This document shows positions 15,912 to 24,714 of a stretch of DNA of 40,654 bases, one piece after another. The position numbers were made by a program, and so were the translations under genes. Each line of letters opens with the position of its first letter. The first letter of the stretch is position 1. The notes below the pieces were generated by a model. The model was not told the origin of the DNA and did no database searches. It saw nothing but the letters and a program-made list of their open reading frames with translations. The stretch covers positions 1 to 40,654 of the forward strand of contig SYOX01000347.1 in NCBI GenBank assembly GCA_005804885.1, read 5' to 3'. This stretch comes from Pseudomonadota bacterium. GTDB taxonomy: Bacteria > Myxococcota_A > Bradymonadia > Bradymonadales > GCA-2716585.

Positions 15912-18900
15912 GGCTCCCCCCCGGCTGCGTCCTCGCGGCTCAAGCCCAGGAGGTCGAAGACCACCTCGGCGGCGAGCTCCGGCCAGGAGGCGACGGAGGT
16001 GTCCACCGAGGCCACCTGCCACCCCTCGCGCTCAAGCGCGCCCAGCTCGGCTTCGGACAGGTCCAGCCCCAGGCCCAGGCGGCGATCGGGCCACGCCAGC
16101 TCCAGCTGGACGTAGGGGGTCATCTCGGGCTCGACCCCCACCTCGGGCTCGGCTCCCGCCGAGACAAGCTCCATGACCAGGCCCGTCAGGTAGGCGTGGA
16201 CGATATCCAGCTTCTCCCCGAGCCAGTCGGCCTCCCCGATCTCGTGGTGGGGCCCGGCCAGGATCGCCTCGACCTGCTGGCAGGGCGTGACGGTCGCCAG
16301 GAGCGCCCGCGTGTAATAGGCCAGCTGGTTGCGGTAGATAGCGTGGAGATCGGAGTCCCTGGGCGGCAGGTGGCTCTTCCAGTCGACGACCTTCCAGTTC
16401 GTCCGCTTCTTGTTCGTCGGGAAGCACAGGTCGATCTGCCCGGCGACGATCAGGCCCCGCTCCGGGTAGGCGAAGGGCACCTCGCGCCAGCGCTCGGGGG
16501 CCTCGCGGGCTTCCTGGATCACGGGCAGCTCCAGGAGCCGCAGGACCACCTGCTCGCAGCGCGCCAGCAGCGCCTCATCGAGCCCCGCCATCGCCCCGAA
16601 GGCGCGCACCAGCCCGGGGACGCGCGGGAGCAGCGCCTCTTGAGGGAGCGACAGGTCGAGGTGCTCCATGGTGGCGTGGACGATCTTGCCGCCTCGGGGG
16701 CCGACGCCGCCGCCCTCGAACTCCACGGGGTGCCGCCGGTTGAGGTTCCCGACGGATCGCCAGCGGGTCGAGGCGCGGCGGCTGGCCGAGAGCGCGCCGA
16801 GGGCGCGCTGTTGACGCCGCTCGCCCTCGGGATCTCCCCCGCGTGCGCCCTCGTCGGCCAGCCGCGCGTCGACGCGCGCGTCCAGCCCCGAGAAGGTCGA
16901 CAGATCCGGGCGGACCTCGGGCAGCGAGCCGGCCAGGTGGGCGCGGATCGCCACGCCCGGCGCGACCTCCTGGAGTTGGCCGTCGAGATCCCCGGCGGGC
17001 GATCCCATCATGGCGGCCACGTCGCAATCGTAGAGCCCGCTTCCCTTGGGGCTGCGGATCAGGACGAGCTGATCCCGGGCGCGGGTCGTGGCCACGTACA
17101 TCCAGCGGCGGCGCTCCTCCCGCTCCTCGGCCTTCTCGGCGGCCTCGTACGCGTCCCAACCGGGCGGCACCACCGAGGCGCCGGCCTTGAGCGCGATTTG
17201 ATCGCCCTGCTCGCCGCGCCGGATCGCGCTCTGGACCGAGGCCTCCTTGCGGGCGGCGCACACCAGCGCGACCACGGGCGCCTCCAGGCCCTTGGCCTTG
17301 AAGTAGGTCATGACGCGCGCCGCGTGGCTGTCCTCGTCGACGCGGGAGAGATCCTCGCTGCCGCTGGCCTTGAGCGCCTCCAGGGCCTCGATCACCTCCG
17401 AAGACGAGCGCGTCGTCGGCTCGATCTGCCGGATCAACGACCTGAGCTTGTCCAGGTTGGCCAGGATGCTCCAGCGCCGCCCCATCAGGGCCCAGACCGC
17501 CGCAACTCCGGTGTGCTCCAGCAGATCGTCGAGCAAGCCGACCCAGGACTGCCGCTGCCGCTCAACGTGGAGGAAGCGAAGGTGCCTGAGCGCGTCGGCG
17601 ACGGGCCCCGCCGGGGGAGAGGGGTGCAGGTAGGACCACCAGCCCCCTGCCCTCTTGTGGGCCGCCAGCTCCTCGAAGGAGACCCCGAAGAGCCCCCGAA
17701 GCACGAAGACGATCGACTCGCCGTCCGTGGGCTCCTCGATGGCGCGCATCGCCGCCAGGGCGAGCCGGATCTCATCGCGCTCGAAGAAGCCCGCGCCGCC
17801 CTCGACCGTACACTCGATGCCCGCGAGCAGGAGCGCGTCCTGGATGATCAGGGCCTTGGTCCAGGAGGGGATGAGGATCAAGAAGTCGCTGTCTCGAAGC
17901 GGGCGCAGCGCCCCCGTGGCGCCGTCGACCACCTCGGCGCCGCTGTCCCTCAAGGAGCGCAGGTGGCGCACCAGCCCGTCGATCTCGTCGTTGGGGTCCT
18001 CGGCGTTGATCACGACGACCGGGTCGAGCGACGCCGGGGGCCGATGGGCCTGCTGGGCCTCGAAGTCGGGCATCGCGGCGAAGGCCGCGTTTGTCCAGGC
18101 CACAAGTCCCGGCACCGACCGGAAGTTCTGCGTCAACTGGAGCGAGGCGCCCTCAAGGCCGATCATCGCCCTGAGCTGGTGCCAGACCTGCACGTCGGCC
18201 CGACGAAAGCGGTAGATCGACTGCTTCGGGTCCCCGACCGCGAAGAGGCTCCCCGGCGCAGGCGCGATCGCGTGCCACGGCCCCTTCGCCTCCGGGGGGC
18301 GCGTCAACAGCGCCGCCACCTCGGCCTGGATGGGGTCGGTGTCCTGCACCTCGTCGATGAGCAGCACCTCATAGCGCTCCGACAGCCGCCTGCGCGCCTC
18401 AGGGTGCTCCTTCAACAGCGCCTTGCTGCGAAAGAGCAGATCGGCGAAGTCCGCCTGACCGCGATCCAGGCGCGCCTGCTGGATCAAGGGCAGGTAGTGA
18501 ACCCGCAGATCGGCCACCAGCGCCCTGTGGATCTGCGCGCCGACGTGACCCGACCAGGCGCTCTGCCACGCCTCAAAGCCCTTGAGGCCACCGTGGAAGG
18601 CCTCCTTGTCGGCAGGCGCCCAGTCCTTCGCGGTCCCAAGGCGCCCACCCTTGGCCGCCTTGACCGCCAGCGCGGCCATCACGCAGCCTCGCGCGTCCTC
18701 CAGCGCGCCCATCAGCCGCTCCAGCTCGGCCAGCATCCCCGCCGAGGCCGCCAGGAGCTTGCACTGGTCCGGGTTCCTGCAACGCCCCCTCAAGGCCCCC
18801 AGATCGCCGACCAGCGACGACAGCGCCCGCCGCCCCTCCTCCCAGTCCAGCGGGGCGGGGTCCGCGACGACGGGCTCGAGATCCCGGTTCTCCAGCAGCA

Positions 18901-19438
18901 TGTCCGCCAGCCCCCGGATCGACGGCGTGCCGTAATAGTGAGCCACCTCGTTGGCCCACCCGCTCACGATCAGCGTCGCCTCGTCCGGGTGCCTCGCGTC
19001 AAACCCGACGCGCCAGCGCGCGTACACGCCCTCCAGCGCCCCAGCGCCGAGCGCTCCGGCCACCTCGGTGTCGGGCGCCCATCGGGCCTCCAGCGCCTCC
19101 TGGCGCAGCAGATCCTGGCAGAAGCTGTGGATCGTCGAGAGCGTCAACTCACCGAATTCACTCAGGATCTTCTCAAGTTGAGCGACCTCCGGGCCTCGCG
19201 CGGTGCTCAGGCGCTCCTCAATGGCGTCCCGGCTCCTGGACAGGAGCTCGTTGGCCGCCGCCCGCGTGAAGGTGATCGCGGCGATGCTCCGCGGCGGCGT
19301 CCCCGCCATCAGGTGCTGCACGAGCCTGTCGACCAGCACGCGGGTCTTGCCCGCGCCCGCGCCGGCCGACATCGCGAAGGAGCGCTCCACCCGCTCGACG
19401 GCCTCTCGCCGGGCGACCTGATCAACGAGATCGCTCAT
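15908..19438 (-). CDS. addA: AddA-type helicase-nuclease subunit
   Basis: The 1176-residue UvrD-family helicase and nuclease subunit of an AddAB double-strand-break resection enzyme, the functional equivalent of RecBCD. Walker A SAGAGAGKT is at 24-32; motif Ia ITFTRAAANEL follows; motif II IDEVQDTD is near 360; motif III/IV GDPKQSIYRFRRAD follows; motif VI VATTRARDQL is near 785. The C-terminal RecB-type nuclease is intact: GKIVHATMEHL with the His, GQIDLCF (Asp, about 1003) and VVDWKSH (about 1019). Its ATG overlaps the AddB-like stop codon by ATGA and its own stop overlaps the helicase start the same way, so all three are one operon. By motifs it supplies both motor and nuclease activity. 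Confidence 0.92.
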   Translation of the reverse strand: MSDLVDQVARREAVERVERSFAMSAGAGAGKTRVLVDRLVQHLMAGTPPRSIAAITFTRAAANELLSRSRDAIEERLSTARGPEVAQLEKILSEFGELTLSTIHSFCQDLLRQEALEARWAPDTEVAGALGAGALEGVYARWRVGFDARHPDEATLIVSGWANEVAHYYGTPSIRGLADMLLENRDLEPVVADPAPLDWEEGRRALSSLVGDLGALRGRCRNPDQCKLLAASAGMLAELERLMGALEDARGCVMAALAVKAAKGGRLGTAKDWAPADKEAFHGGLKGFEAWQSAWSGHVGAQIHRALVADLRVHYLPLIQQARLDRGQADFADLLFRSKALLKEHPEARRRLSERYEVLLIDEVQDTDPIQAEVAALLTRPPEAKGPWHAIAPAPGSLFAVGDPKQSIYRFRRADVQVWHQLRAMIGLEGASLQLTQNFRSVPGLVAWTNAAFAAMPDFEAQQAHRPPASLDPVVVINAEDPNDEIDGLVRHLRSLRDSGAEVVDGATGALRPLRDSDFLILIPSWTKALIIQDALLLAGIECTVEGGAGFFERDEIRLALAAMRAIEEPTDGESIVFVLRGLFGVSFEELAAHKRAGGWWSYLHPSPPAGPVADALRHLRFLHVERQRQSWVGLLDDLLEHTGVAAVWALMGRRWSILANLDKLRSLIRQIEPTTRSSSEVIEALEALKASGSEDLSRVDEDSHAARVMTYFKAKGLEAPVVALVCAARKEASVQSAIRRGEQGDQIALKAGASVVPPGWDAYEAAEKAEEREERRRWMYVATTRARDQLVLIRSPKGSGLYDCDVAAMMGSPAGDLDGQLQEVAPGVAIRAHLAGSLPEVRPDLSTFSGLDARVDARLADEGARGGDPEGERRQQRALGALSASRRASTRWRSVGNLNRRHPVEFEGGGVGPRGGKIVHATMEHLDLSLPQEALLPRVPGLVRAFGAMAGLDEALLARCEQVVLRLLELPVIQEAREAPERWREVPFAYPERGLIVAGQIDLCFPTNKKRTNWKVVDWKSHLPPRDSDLHAIYRNQLAYYTRALLATVTPCQQVEAILAGPHHEIGEADWLGEKLDIVHAYLTGLVMELVSAGAEPEVGVEPEMTPYVQLELAWPDRRLGLGLDLSEAELGALEREGWQVASVDTSVASWPELAAEVVFDLLGLSREDAAGGEP

Positions 19439-22398
19439 GACTCGGACTCCAGGCGCTCCAGGACGATCCCATCGCGCTCAAGCTGGACCCCACCCGCGAC
19501 GGCCCTCTCCCGCGCGAGCGCGAAGGGGTCGCTCGGGTTGACCATCGGCCACCACCCCGCGCCCGCCCTTCGGGCCGCGCAGGCGAGCAGGGCGTCAAAC
19601 TCACCCTCGAACTTCCCGAAAAAATCCTCGCAACGCCCTCCGTCGACCCCGGCGACGACGAGGCGCTCGACGCGCTGCCCGGCCTGCTGGAGCGCGAAGC
19701 CCTGCGCCAGCGCCTTGAAGGTGTGCTCGTGGCTCGCCTTGAGCGCAACGCCGGCCCTCGTCGAAGGCATCACCAGCGACCCCTCGCTCAGCCGCCCGCG
19801 CCCGCCGCTGATCTTCAAGGGCTGATCGGCGCGCACGATCCCCTCATGGACGACGGCGGCGCTCAAGCCGAGCTGCCCGCCGTGCGCCGCCATGAACGTG
19901 TCCCTGGCCATCAAGCCTTGCTGGCGCCACATCCCCACCCGGCTGCGCCCGGCCTCGTCGGCCGAGTCCACGCCCAGCCAGGCCGCGATGGCCTCCAGGC
20001 GAGCCTCCCACAAGCGGGCGAAGACCTCCTCAAGAGGCTCCTCGCCTGACTCCACCGCCTCAAGGACGAGCTTGAGCACCTCGCGCCGGATCCCCGAGGC
20101 GGACATGTCCACCTCGACGCGACGCAGGCTGCGTGCGGGAAACACCCCCAGCTGCCGCTTCATGAAGAACCCCGCGGGGTCGAGCGCGAGCGTGGCCAGA
20201 TCCTCCGGCGAGAGCGCCTCGCCCGAGAGGAAGCCCAGATCGAGCAGCTCCCTGGACACGAGCCCCGTCCAGGCGTCCGGGATCACCGCCTCCCCGAGCC
20301 GGAGGCGATCCACCGAGCGGTGCAGTTGCATCAGCCTTCGCGCCGTAGGGTGCGAGGCCAGCACGGGGATCAGGGCCTCGGGGGCCTCGATTGCGCGCGC
20401 CAGGAGGTACTCCCCAGGCCCCAGCGCCACCTCGGGCGTGGAGGCCAGCGGGCGGCTCCGGCTGCCCTCGAACTGGAGCAGGCCAGAGAGCTCCCCGTAG
20501 CGCACGCGGCGCCCCTCCAGCGTCGACAGGACGTCGAGCAGGAGCCACCCGGGCAACCTCGGGGTGCTGTCGAGCATGTCGGTCCTCGGGGACGACATCC
20601 ACAAGACCCCACGGCAGGCCGACACGACCGCGGCCAGTCGCCTCTTCTCGACCTCGATGAGCTGATCGGTGGTGGCCAGCTGACCGCCCCTGTCCTGGAG
20701 GGCCCTGACCATGGCGTCGGTCAAGAGCGGGTTCTCCTTCGGGTGCCTTGGGAAGCGCCCCTCGCTCAACCCCGTGACGCAAACCAGATCGAAGGCGCCC
20801 CCGAGCAGACCCATCGGAGGCATGATCCGGACGGTCGCCTGGGTCAAGCTGCCCCGCAGGCTGGGCTGCGCGGCGAGCTCTTCGGCGAGTATCTGCGAGG
20901 CCGCGGAGATCGAGAGGCTGACCTCCGCCGCCCCTCCCCACCCGTCGAGCGCCGCCATGACCCTGTCGCGCTCCGGGCTGGGCCTCCACCATCGCTCCAG
21001 GAAGGCCGACCACGCCTTGCCGTGCGCGCCCACCATCGCCTCGGCGGGGAAGGCGTCAATGGACGCCATCATCTGCTGGATCGCCCCCAGCAATGAGCCC
21101 AGAGCGCGCGCCGTGGCCTCCTCATCATCAAGCTCCGCCTGTCGCTCGGCCTGCTGGAGGTGATCGACGATCCCGGCGATCCCCTGCCCTGGCGGGCAAT
21201 GGCTCAAGGCGCTCCTCCAGCGCCCCCGGCCTGTCCTGGAGAGCCCCATCACGCCGGGCTGGGTCAGCAGGTCGAACAAGGCCGCGACGGTGTGCTCTCC
21301 GCGCGCCAGCGAGAGCGCCAGGAGCAGGAAGCGCGCGCAAGGCTCGTTGATCAAGGGCGCCGCGGTCAGCCACGTCGCGGGGATCGAGGCCTTCTGGAGC
21401 GCCTCGGCCAGCGCCGAGGCGTTGTCGGCGTCCGGCAGCACGATGGCAATGCGATCGAGCGCGACCCCGGCCCCGATGGCCCGCTGAACCACGCGGACCA
21501 CCTCGGACATCTCCCGGACCTCGTCGGGCGTCGAGACCACCTGGACGGAGTCGTCGAGGGCGGCGCACATGGCCAGGCGGCCAGAAAAGAGCACGCCCTG
21601 GAGGTGCCCCAGCCGGCTGAAGGTCGGCATCACCTCGATCAAGTGCGCGCCCTGAGCCGCCGCCCTGAGCCCCCAGGGGGCCGGCGAGAGCCGCTCAAGG
21701 GGCTGGAGCGCGATGCGGGTCAGATCCCTGGACGAGAACCACGCCTTGAGCGCCGCGCTGACGCCGGGCGACAGGATCCCGTCGCCGAGGACGATCGCCG
21801 CCCGGATGGACTGACAGGGCGCATCGGCCCCGGCCTCGATCTGCGCCAGCGCGCTGTCCTCCAGGGCCGACTGGGACAAGAAGCGCTGCTCGGCGCGGGC
21901 CTGCTCGACCGCCTCCATGATGGCCGCCATCAAGCCGAAGCGCTCCGCCTGCGTCCCTCCCTCCCCCGACAGCGCCCTGAGCTGCGCGGGCGAGACCCTG
22001 CCGGCCTGAAGCTCTCCGAGGGCGCTCTGGATCGGCCCCCTCCAGCCGGGCTGCCTCAACGTCGCCCCGTGGCGACCGAGCGCTTCGGCCATCAGGGGCA
22101 CATTGCGGTGGAGCCACGCCCCCAGCCACCCCGAGGGCTCCGGCCTGAACCCTTGGAGGACCAGGGGCAGCAGGCCCAGGGACGACACGAGCTGGTCTGG
22201 CGTCAGGAAGTCGACGTGGATGAAGGCCCCGCGCTCGCCAAGGAGCCGCCGCACCTGCTCGGCGTTGGCCTTGGAGGCCACCACGAAGGCCACCCTCGCG
22301 AGCGGATCGCCGACCCGGAGCCGCGCGTTGGACACGGCCACTCCAAGCGCTTCCTGCAAGCTGAGCGTCTTGATGCCGAACGTTGGCGTCCTTGCCAT
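19435..22398 (-). CDS. addB: AddB-like subunit, helicase and nuclease sites degenerate
   Basis: A 987-residue protein of the AddB/RecC-like group, expected to pair with AddA on DNA ends. The N-terminus (SKANAEQVRRLLGERG region) lacks a Walker A GxxGSGKT. The middle has AddB-like blocks (VSTPDEVREMSEVVRVVQ; LINEPCARFLLLALSLARGE; FDLVCVTGLSEGRFPRHPKENPLL). At the C-terminus the PD-(D/E)XK nuclease scaffold is recognisable, but key residues are gone: the iron-sulphur Cys is Asp in ALDPAGFF (about 738), the GxxxH His is Arg in GIRREVL, the GxIDR Asp is missing in SGGRGRL (about 867), and DYKTG is MPSTRAG (about 880). It is therefore probably structural and DNA-recognising, like RecC. ATG 22398 follows AGGAGAGAGG. 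First gene of the addB-addA-helicase operon. Confidence 0.8.
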   Translation of the reverse strand: MARTPTFGIKTLSLQEALGVAVSNARLRVGDPLARVAFVVASKANAEQVRRLLGERGAFIHVDFLTPDQLVSSLGLLPLVLQGFRPEPSGWLGAWLHRNVPLMAEALGRHGATLRQPGWRGPIQSALGELQAGRVSPAQLRALSGEGGTQAERFGLMAAIMEAVEQARAEQRFLSQSALEDSALAQIEAGADAPCQSIRAAIVLGDGILSPGVSAALKAWFSSRDLTRIALQPLERLSPAPWGLRAAAQGAHLIEVMPTFSRLGHLQGVLFSGRLAMCAALDDSVQVVSTPDEVREMSEVVRVVQRAIGAGVALDRIAIVLPDADNASALAEALQKASIPATWLTAAPLINEPCARFLLLALSLARGEHTVAALFDLLTQPGVMGLSRTGRGRWRSALSHCPPGQGIAGIVDHLQQAERQAELDDEEATARALGSLLGAIQQMMASIDAFPAEAMVGAHGKAWSAFLERWWRPSPERDRVMAALDGWGGAAEVSLSISAASQILAEELAAQPSLRGSLTQATVRIMPPMGLLGGAFDLVCVTGLSEGRFPRHPKENPLLTDAMVRALQDRGGQLATTDQLIEVEKRRLAAVVSACRGVLWMSSPRTDMLDSTPRLPGWLLLDVLSTLEGRRVRYGELSGLLQFEGSRSRPLASTPEVALGPGEYLLARAIEAPEALIPVLASHPTARRLMQLHRSVDRLRLGEAVIPDAWTGLVSRELLDLGFLSGEALSPEDLATLALDPAGFFMKRQLGVFPARSLRRVEVDMSASGIRREVLKLVLEAVESGEEPLEEVFARLWEARLEAIAAWLGVDSADEAGRSRVGMWRQQGLMARDTFMAAHGGQLGLSAAVVHEGIVRADQPLKISGGRGRLSEGSLVMPSTRAGVALKASHEHTFKALAQGFALQQAGQRVERLVVAGVDGGRCEDFFGKFEGEFDALLACAARRAGAGWWPMVNPSDPFALARERAVAGGVQLERDGIVLERLESES

Positions 22399-22454
22399 CC
22401 TCTCTCCTGGCTCTTGTGCTCAGGGATGACCGCGGCGCACCATCGATCCGACGG

Positions 22455-22874
22455 TCAGGGCGCGGGCAGCGCGACGATCTCGAACCAGTATTGATCGATG
22501 ATCCTGACGACGCGCATGAGCCCTTCGAGATCGACGGGCTTGCGGATGTAGCCGGCGCAGTGCTGCCTGTAGGCCACGTCGATGTCCTCCGCGGCGCCGC
22601 TTGAGGTCAGCACGACGACGGGGATCTTCAGGAAGCGGGGATCGGCCTTGACGGTGGTGATGAACTCGCGGCCGTCCATGCCGGGCATGTTCAAGTCCAG
22701 AAGGATCAGGCCGGGGAGCGCCCCGAGGCTGGACTCCAGGATGTCCAGCGCCTCCTCGCCGTCCTCGGCGCAGATCAGCGGGTTGACGATCTTGAGGCGC
22801 TCGAAGGCGAGGAGGGTCAACTCTTGATCGCTGGGGTTGTCCTCGACAAGCAGGATTTTCAACGGCTCGCCCAT
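22455..22874 (-). CDS. Rcp1-like single-domain response regulator
   Basis: A 139-residue stand-alone receiver domain without an output domain. The acidic pocket Glu11-Asp12, phosphoacceptor Asp60 in LILLDLNMPG, Thr90 and Lys112 (IRKPVD) are all present. The insertion-rich loop and IDQYWFEIVALP ending are typical of Rcp1-type regulators that partner phytochrome-like kinases. Its ATG overlaps the kinase stop codon by one base (TGATG), so the pair is translationally coupled. It likely relays phosphate or modulates the kinase instead of binding DNA. The addB gene starts 56 bp downstream and might be read through from the same transcript. Confidence 0.93.
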   Translation of the reverse strand: MGEPLKILLVEDNPSDQELTLLAFERLKIVNPLICAEDGEEALDILESSLGALPGLILLDLNMPGMDGREFITTVKADPRFLKIPVVVLTSSGAAEDIDVAYRQHCAGYIRKPVDLEGLMRVVRIIDQYWFEIVALPAP

Positions 22875-23926
22875 CAGCTTGTTCCCTCGGGGAGACCCGG
22901 CAGCCAGAACCAGGCCTCAGTGCCGCGATCCGGCTCGGACGTGATGCCAACCTGACCGCCGTGGCGCAGGACGATGCGCTTGACCAGCGCCAGCCCCACC
23001 CCCATCCCCTCGTACTCGGAGCGCCTGTGAAGGCGCTGGAACATCAAGAAGGCCCGCTTGCCGCGCTCTGGCTTGAAGCCTATGCCCTCGTCCTCGACCG
23101 CGAAGCGCCAGCCCATCGACTCTGGCCTCGCGCTGACGGTGATCCGTGCGGGCTCGCCCGCCTTGCGGTACTTGATGCTGTTGGCCAGCAGGTTCTGGAA
23201 GACCTCCGAGATCTGCGCGGCGTCCACCGCCAGGCTCGGCCAGTGGCCTTCGATCTCGATGAGCGCCGAGGATTCGGCGATGGCCGCATGGAGCGACTCG
23301 ATGGCCCCAAGCAGCGGCTCCTTCATGTCCACCGGCGAAAGCGCCCCGCCGACCCGATCTATCTCCAGGTAATCATTGAGGGAATCCAGCATCGCCTTCA
23401 TCCGGGAGGCCGCGCGGTCCACGAAGCTGAAGGTCCGCGACACGTCCTCGGGCAGGCCGACCGTCTCGACCACGCCGAGGTGGCCGGTGATCGCGCGCAA
23501 GGGCTCGCGCAGATCGTGAGAGACGGCGTAGTTGAACTGCTGAAGCTCGTCGTTGGCCTGCTCCAGCTTCGCCAGGGTGGCCTTGTAGAGCGTGATGTCG
23601 TGGGCCGACGAGTAGAAGGTGCCGTCGCGCACCACCCCGACCCAGCTCAACCAGACCCAGTGGCCGTCCTTGTGCTGGTAGCGGTTCTCGAAGTTGACCG
23701 CGCTGAGGCCGCGCTGGACCATGTCCTCGATGATCGCGAAGGTCGGCGCCAGATCGTCCGGGTGGATGAACTCCACGAAGGGCCGCGCCAGCAGCTCTTC
23801 CACCGTCCAGCCCAGCGTCGCCTCCCACGCCGGGTTCAGATCGACGAAGTAACCCGTCTCCGCATCCGCCGTACAGAGCAGGCTCAACGAAAGGTCAAAA
23901 AAGTGTTTAAGACGCTCAGTCTCCAT
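22874..23926 (-). CDS. PAS histidine kinase, phytochrome type
   Basis: A soluble sensor kinase of 350 residues. A PAS domain with PAC motif (about 5-120, including NPAWEATLGWTVEEL and ENRYQHKDGHWVWLSW) is followed by a short coiled coil and the H-box AVSHDLREPLRAI with His137. The HATPase has the N-box QNLLANSIKYR, the G1 block EDEGIGF and the G2 block GMGVGLAL. This H-box and N-box type is that of Cph1/bacteriophytochrome kinases, but no chromophore-binding GAF/PHY is present; the signal is read by PAS. ATG 23926 was chosen (GGTGGTGGG just upstream); ATG 23938 adds four residues. It is coupled to the Rcp1-like regulator downstream. Confidence 0.92.
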   Translation of the reverse strand: METERLKHFFDLSLSLLCTADAETGYFVDLNPAWEATLGWTVEELLARPFVEFIHPDDLAPTFAIIEDMVQRGLSAVNFENRYQHKDGHWVWLSWVGVVRDGTFYSSAHDITLYKATLAKLEQANDELQQFNYAVSHDLREPLRAITGHLGVVETVGLPEDVSRTFSFVDRAASRMKAMLDSLNDYLEIDRVGGALSPVDMKEPLLGAIESLHAAIAESSALIEIEGHWPSLAVDAAQISEVFQNLLANSIKYRKAGEPARITVSARPESMGWRFAVEDEGIGFKPERGKRAFLMFQRLHRRSEYEGMGVGLALVKRIVLRHGGQVGITSEPDRGTEAWFWLPGLPEGTS

Positions 23927-24033
23927 ACCCACCACCATAGGCGATTGTTGCGCGCTAAATCAACCATCTTGACTCCCCAGGGCGCAGTATTTCCACGATG
24001 TTGACCCTCGGGAGGCTCAACGCCCTGCGGCCC

Positions 24034-24061
24034 TTGTATGCAGCGCCAGAGCGCATACACT
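24034..24061 (+). promoter_or_regulatory. Promoter with overlapping dyad upstream of yqgE
   Basis: TTGTAT (24034-24039) and TACACT (24056-24061) with a 16-bp spacer make a plausible promoter. The same segment holds a 7-bp perfect inverted repeat, TGTATGC (24035-24041) and GCATACA (24053-24059), centred between the boxes. A dimeric regulator bound there would cover both boxes. Visual call only. Confidence 0.4.
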
Positions 24062-24108
24062 GAACGCCAGCACCGAAAGCGCGGCTCGGCGCGCCCGGAG
24101 GGATGAAG

Positions 24109-24693
24109 ATGCCAAGTGAGCTGGCTCCAGGTTTCCTGATCGCGGCCCCGAACATGGACGACCCGAATTTTTCGAAGAGCGTCATCCTCATGGCCGAGCA
24201 CAACGACGACGGCGCGATCGGCTTCATCGTCAACAAGCCCACGCCGCTGACCCTCGGCGTGCTGCTCTTCGGGGTGGACGAGGATCTGGCCGACATGGCG
24301 GCCCAGAACGGCCTGGGCGGGCTCCCGGTGCTGCTCGGCGGCCCCGTGCAGCGCCACATCGCCTGGGTGCTCTACAAGCGCCAGGAGGACGAGATCCTCG
24401 ACGAGGGCTCGATCAGCGTCGGGGACGTCCTGACGCTGGGGGCCTCGATGGACACGCTGCGGGCCTTCATCTCCAGGCAGCGCACCGGCCCCTTCCAGGT
24501 CATCCTGGGCTACTCGGGCTGGGGCGAGCAGCAGCTTGAGGGCGAGATCACGCGCGGGTCGTGGCTGCCGCTGGATCTGGAGAACACGCTGGCCTTTGAC
24601 ACGCCCGTGGAGTCCTGCTGGGACGAGGCCGTCAAGCTCCTCGGGCTGACACCCGGCGGCTTCATGATGGGCGGCCCGGGCGCGCTGGCCTGA
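24109..24693 (+). CDS. yqgE: YqgE/AlgH family protein (UPF0301)
   Basis: A 194-residue cytoplasmic protein of the YqgE/AlgH family. Hallmarks are the start (SELAPGFLIAAPNMDDPNFS), GFIVNKP, the VLLGGPVQ block, and LGYSGWGEQQLEGEI followed by GSW. The biochemical role of the family is not settled; AlgH was first described as an alginate-related regulator in Pseudomonas. ATG 24109 is preferred over 24103 because GGAGGG (24097-24102) is six bases upstream of it. It is a single gene, divergent from the kinase and convergent with the cytochrome gene. Confidence 0.95.
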   Translation: MPSELAPGFLIAAPNMDDPNFSKSVILMAEHNDDGAIGFIVNKPTPLTLGVLLFGVDEDLADMAAQNGLGGLPVLLGGPVQRHIAWVLYKRQEDEILDEGSISVGDVLTLGASMDTLRAFISRQRTGPFQVILGYSGWGEQQLEGEITRGSWLPLDLENTLAFDTPVESCWDEAVKLLGLTPGGFMMGGPGALA

Positions 24694-24714
24694 TCGCCGC
24701 CCCCACGCCGGCGC

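Noticed and set aside
16196..19825. 1209-codon open frame antisense to addA and addB
   Set aside because: It mirrors two clearly conserved genes; long antisense frames are expected in this high-GC sequence, and its translation is low-complexity with no recognisable domain.
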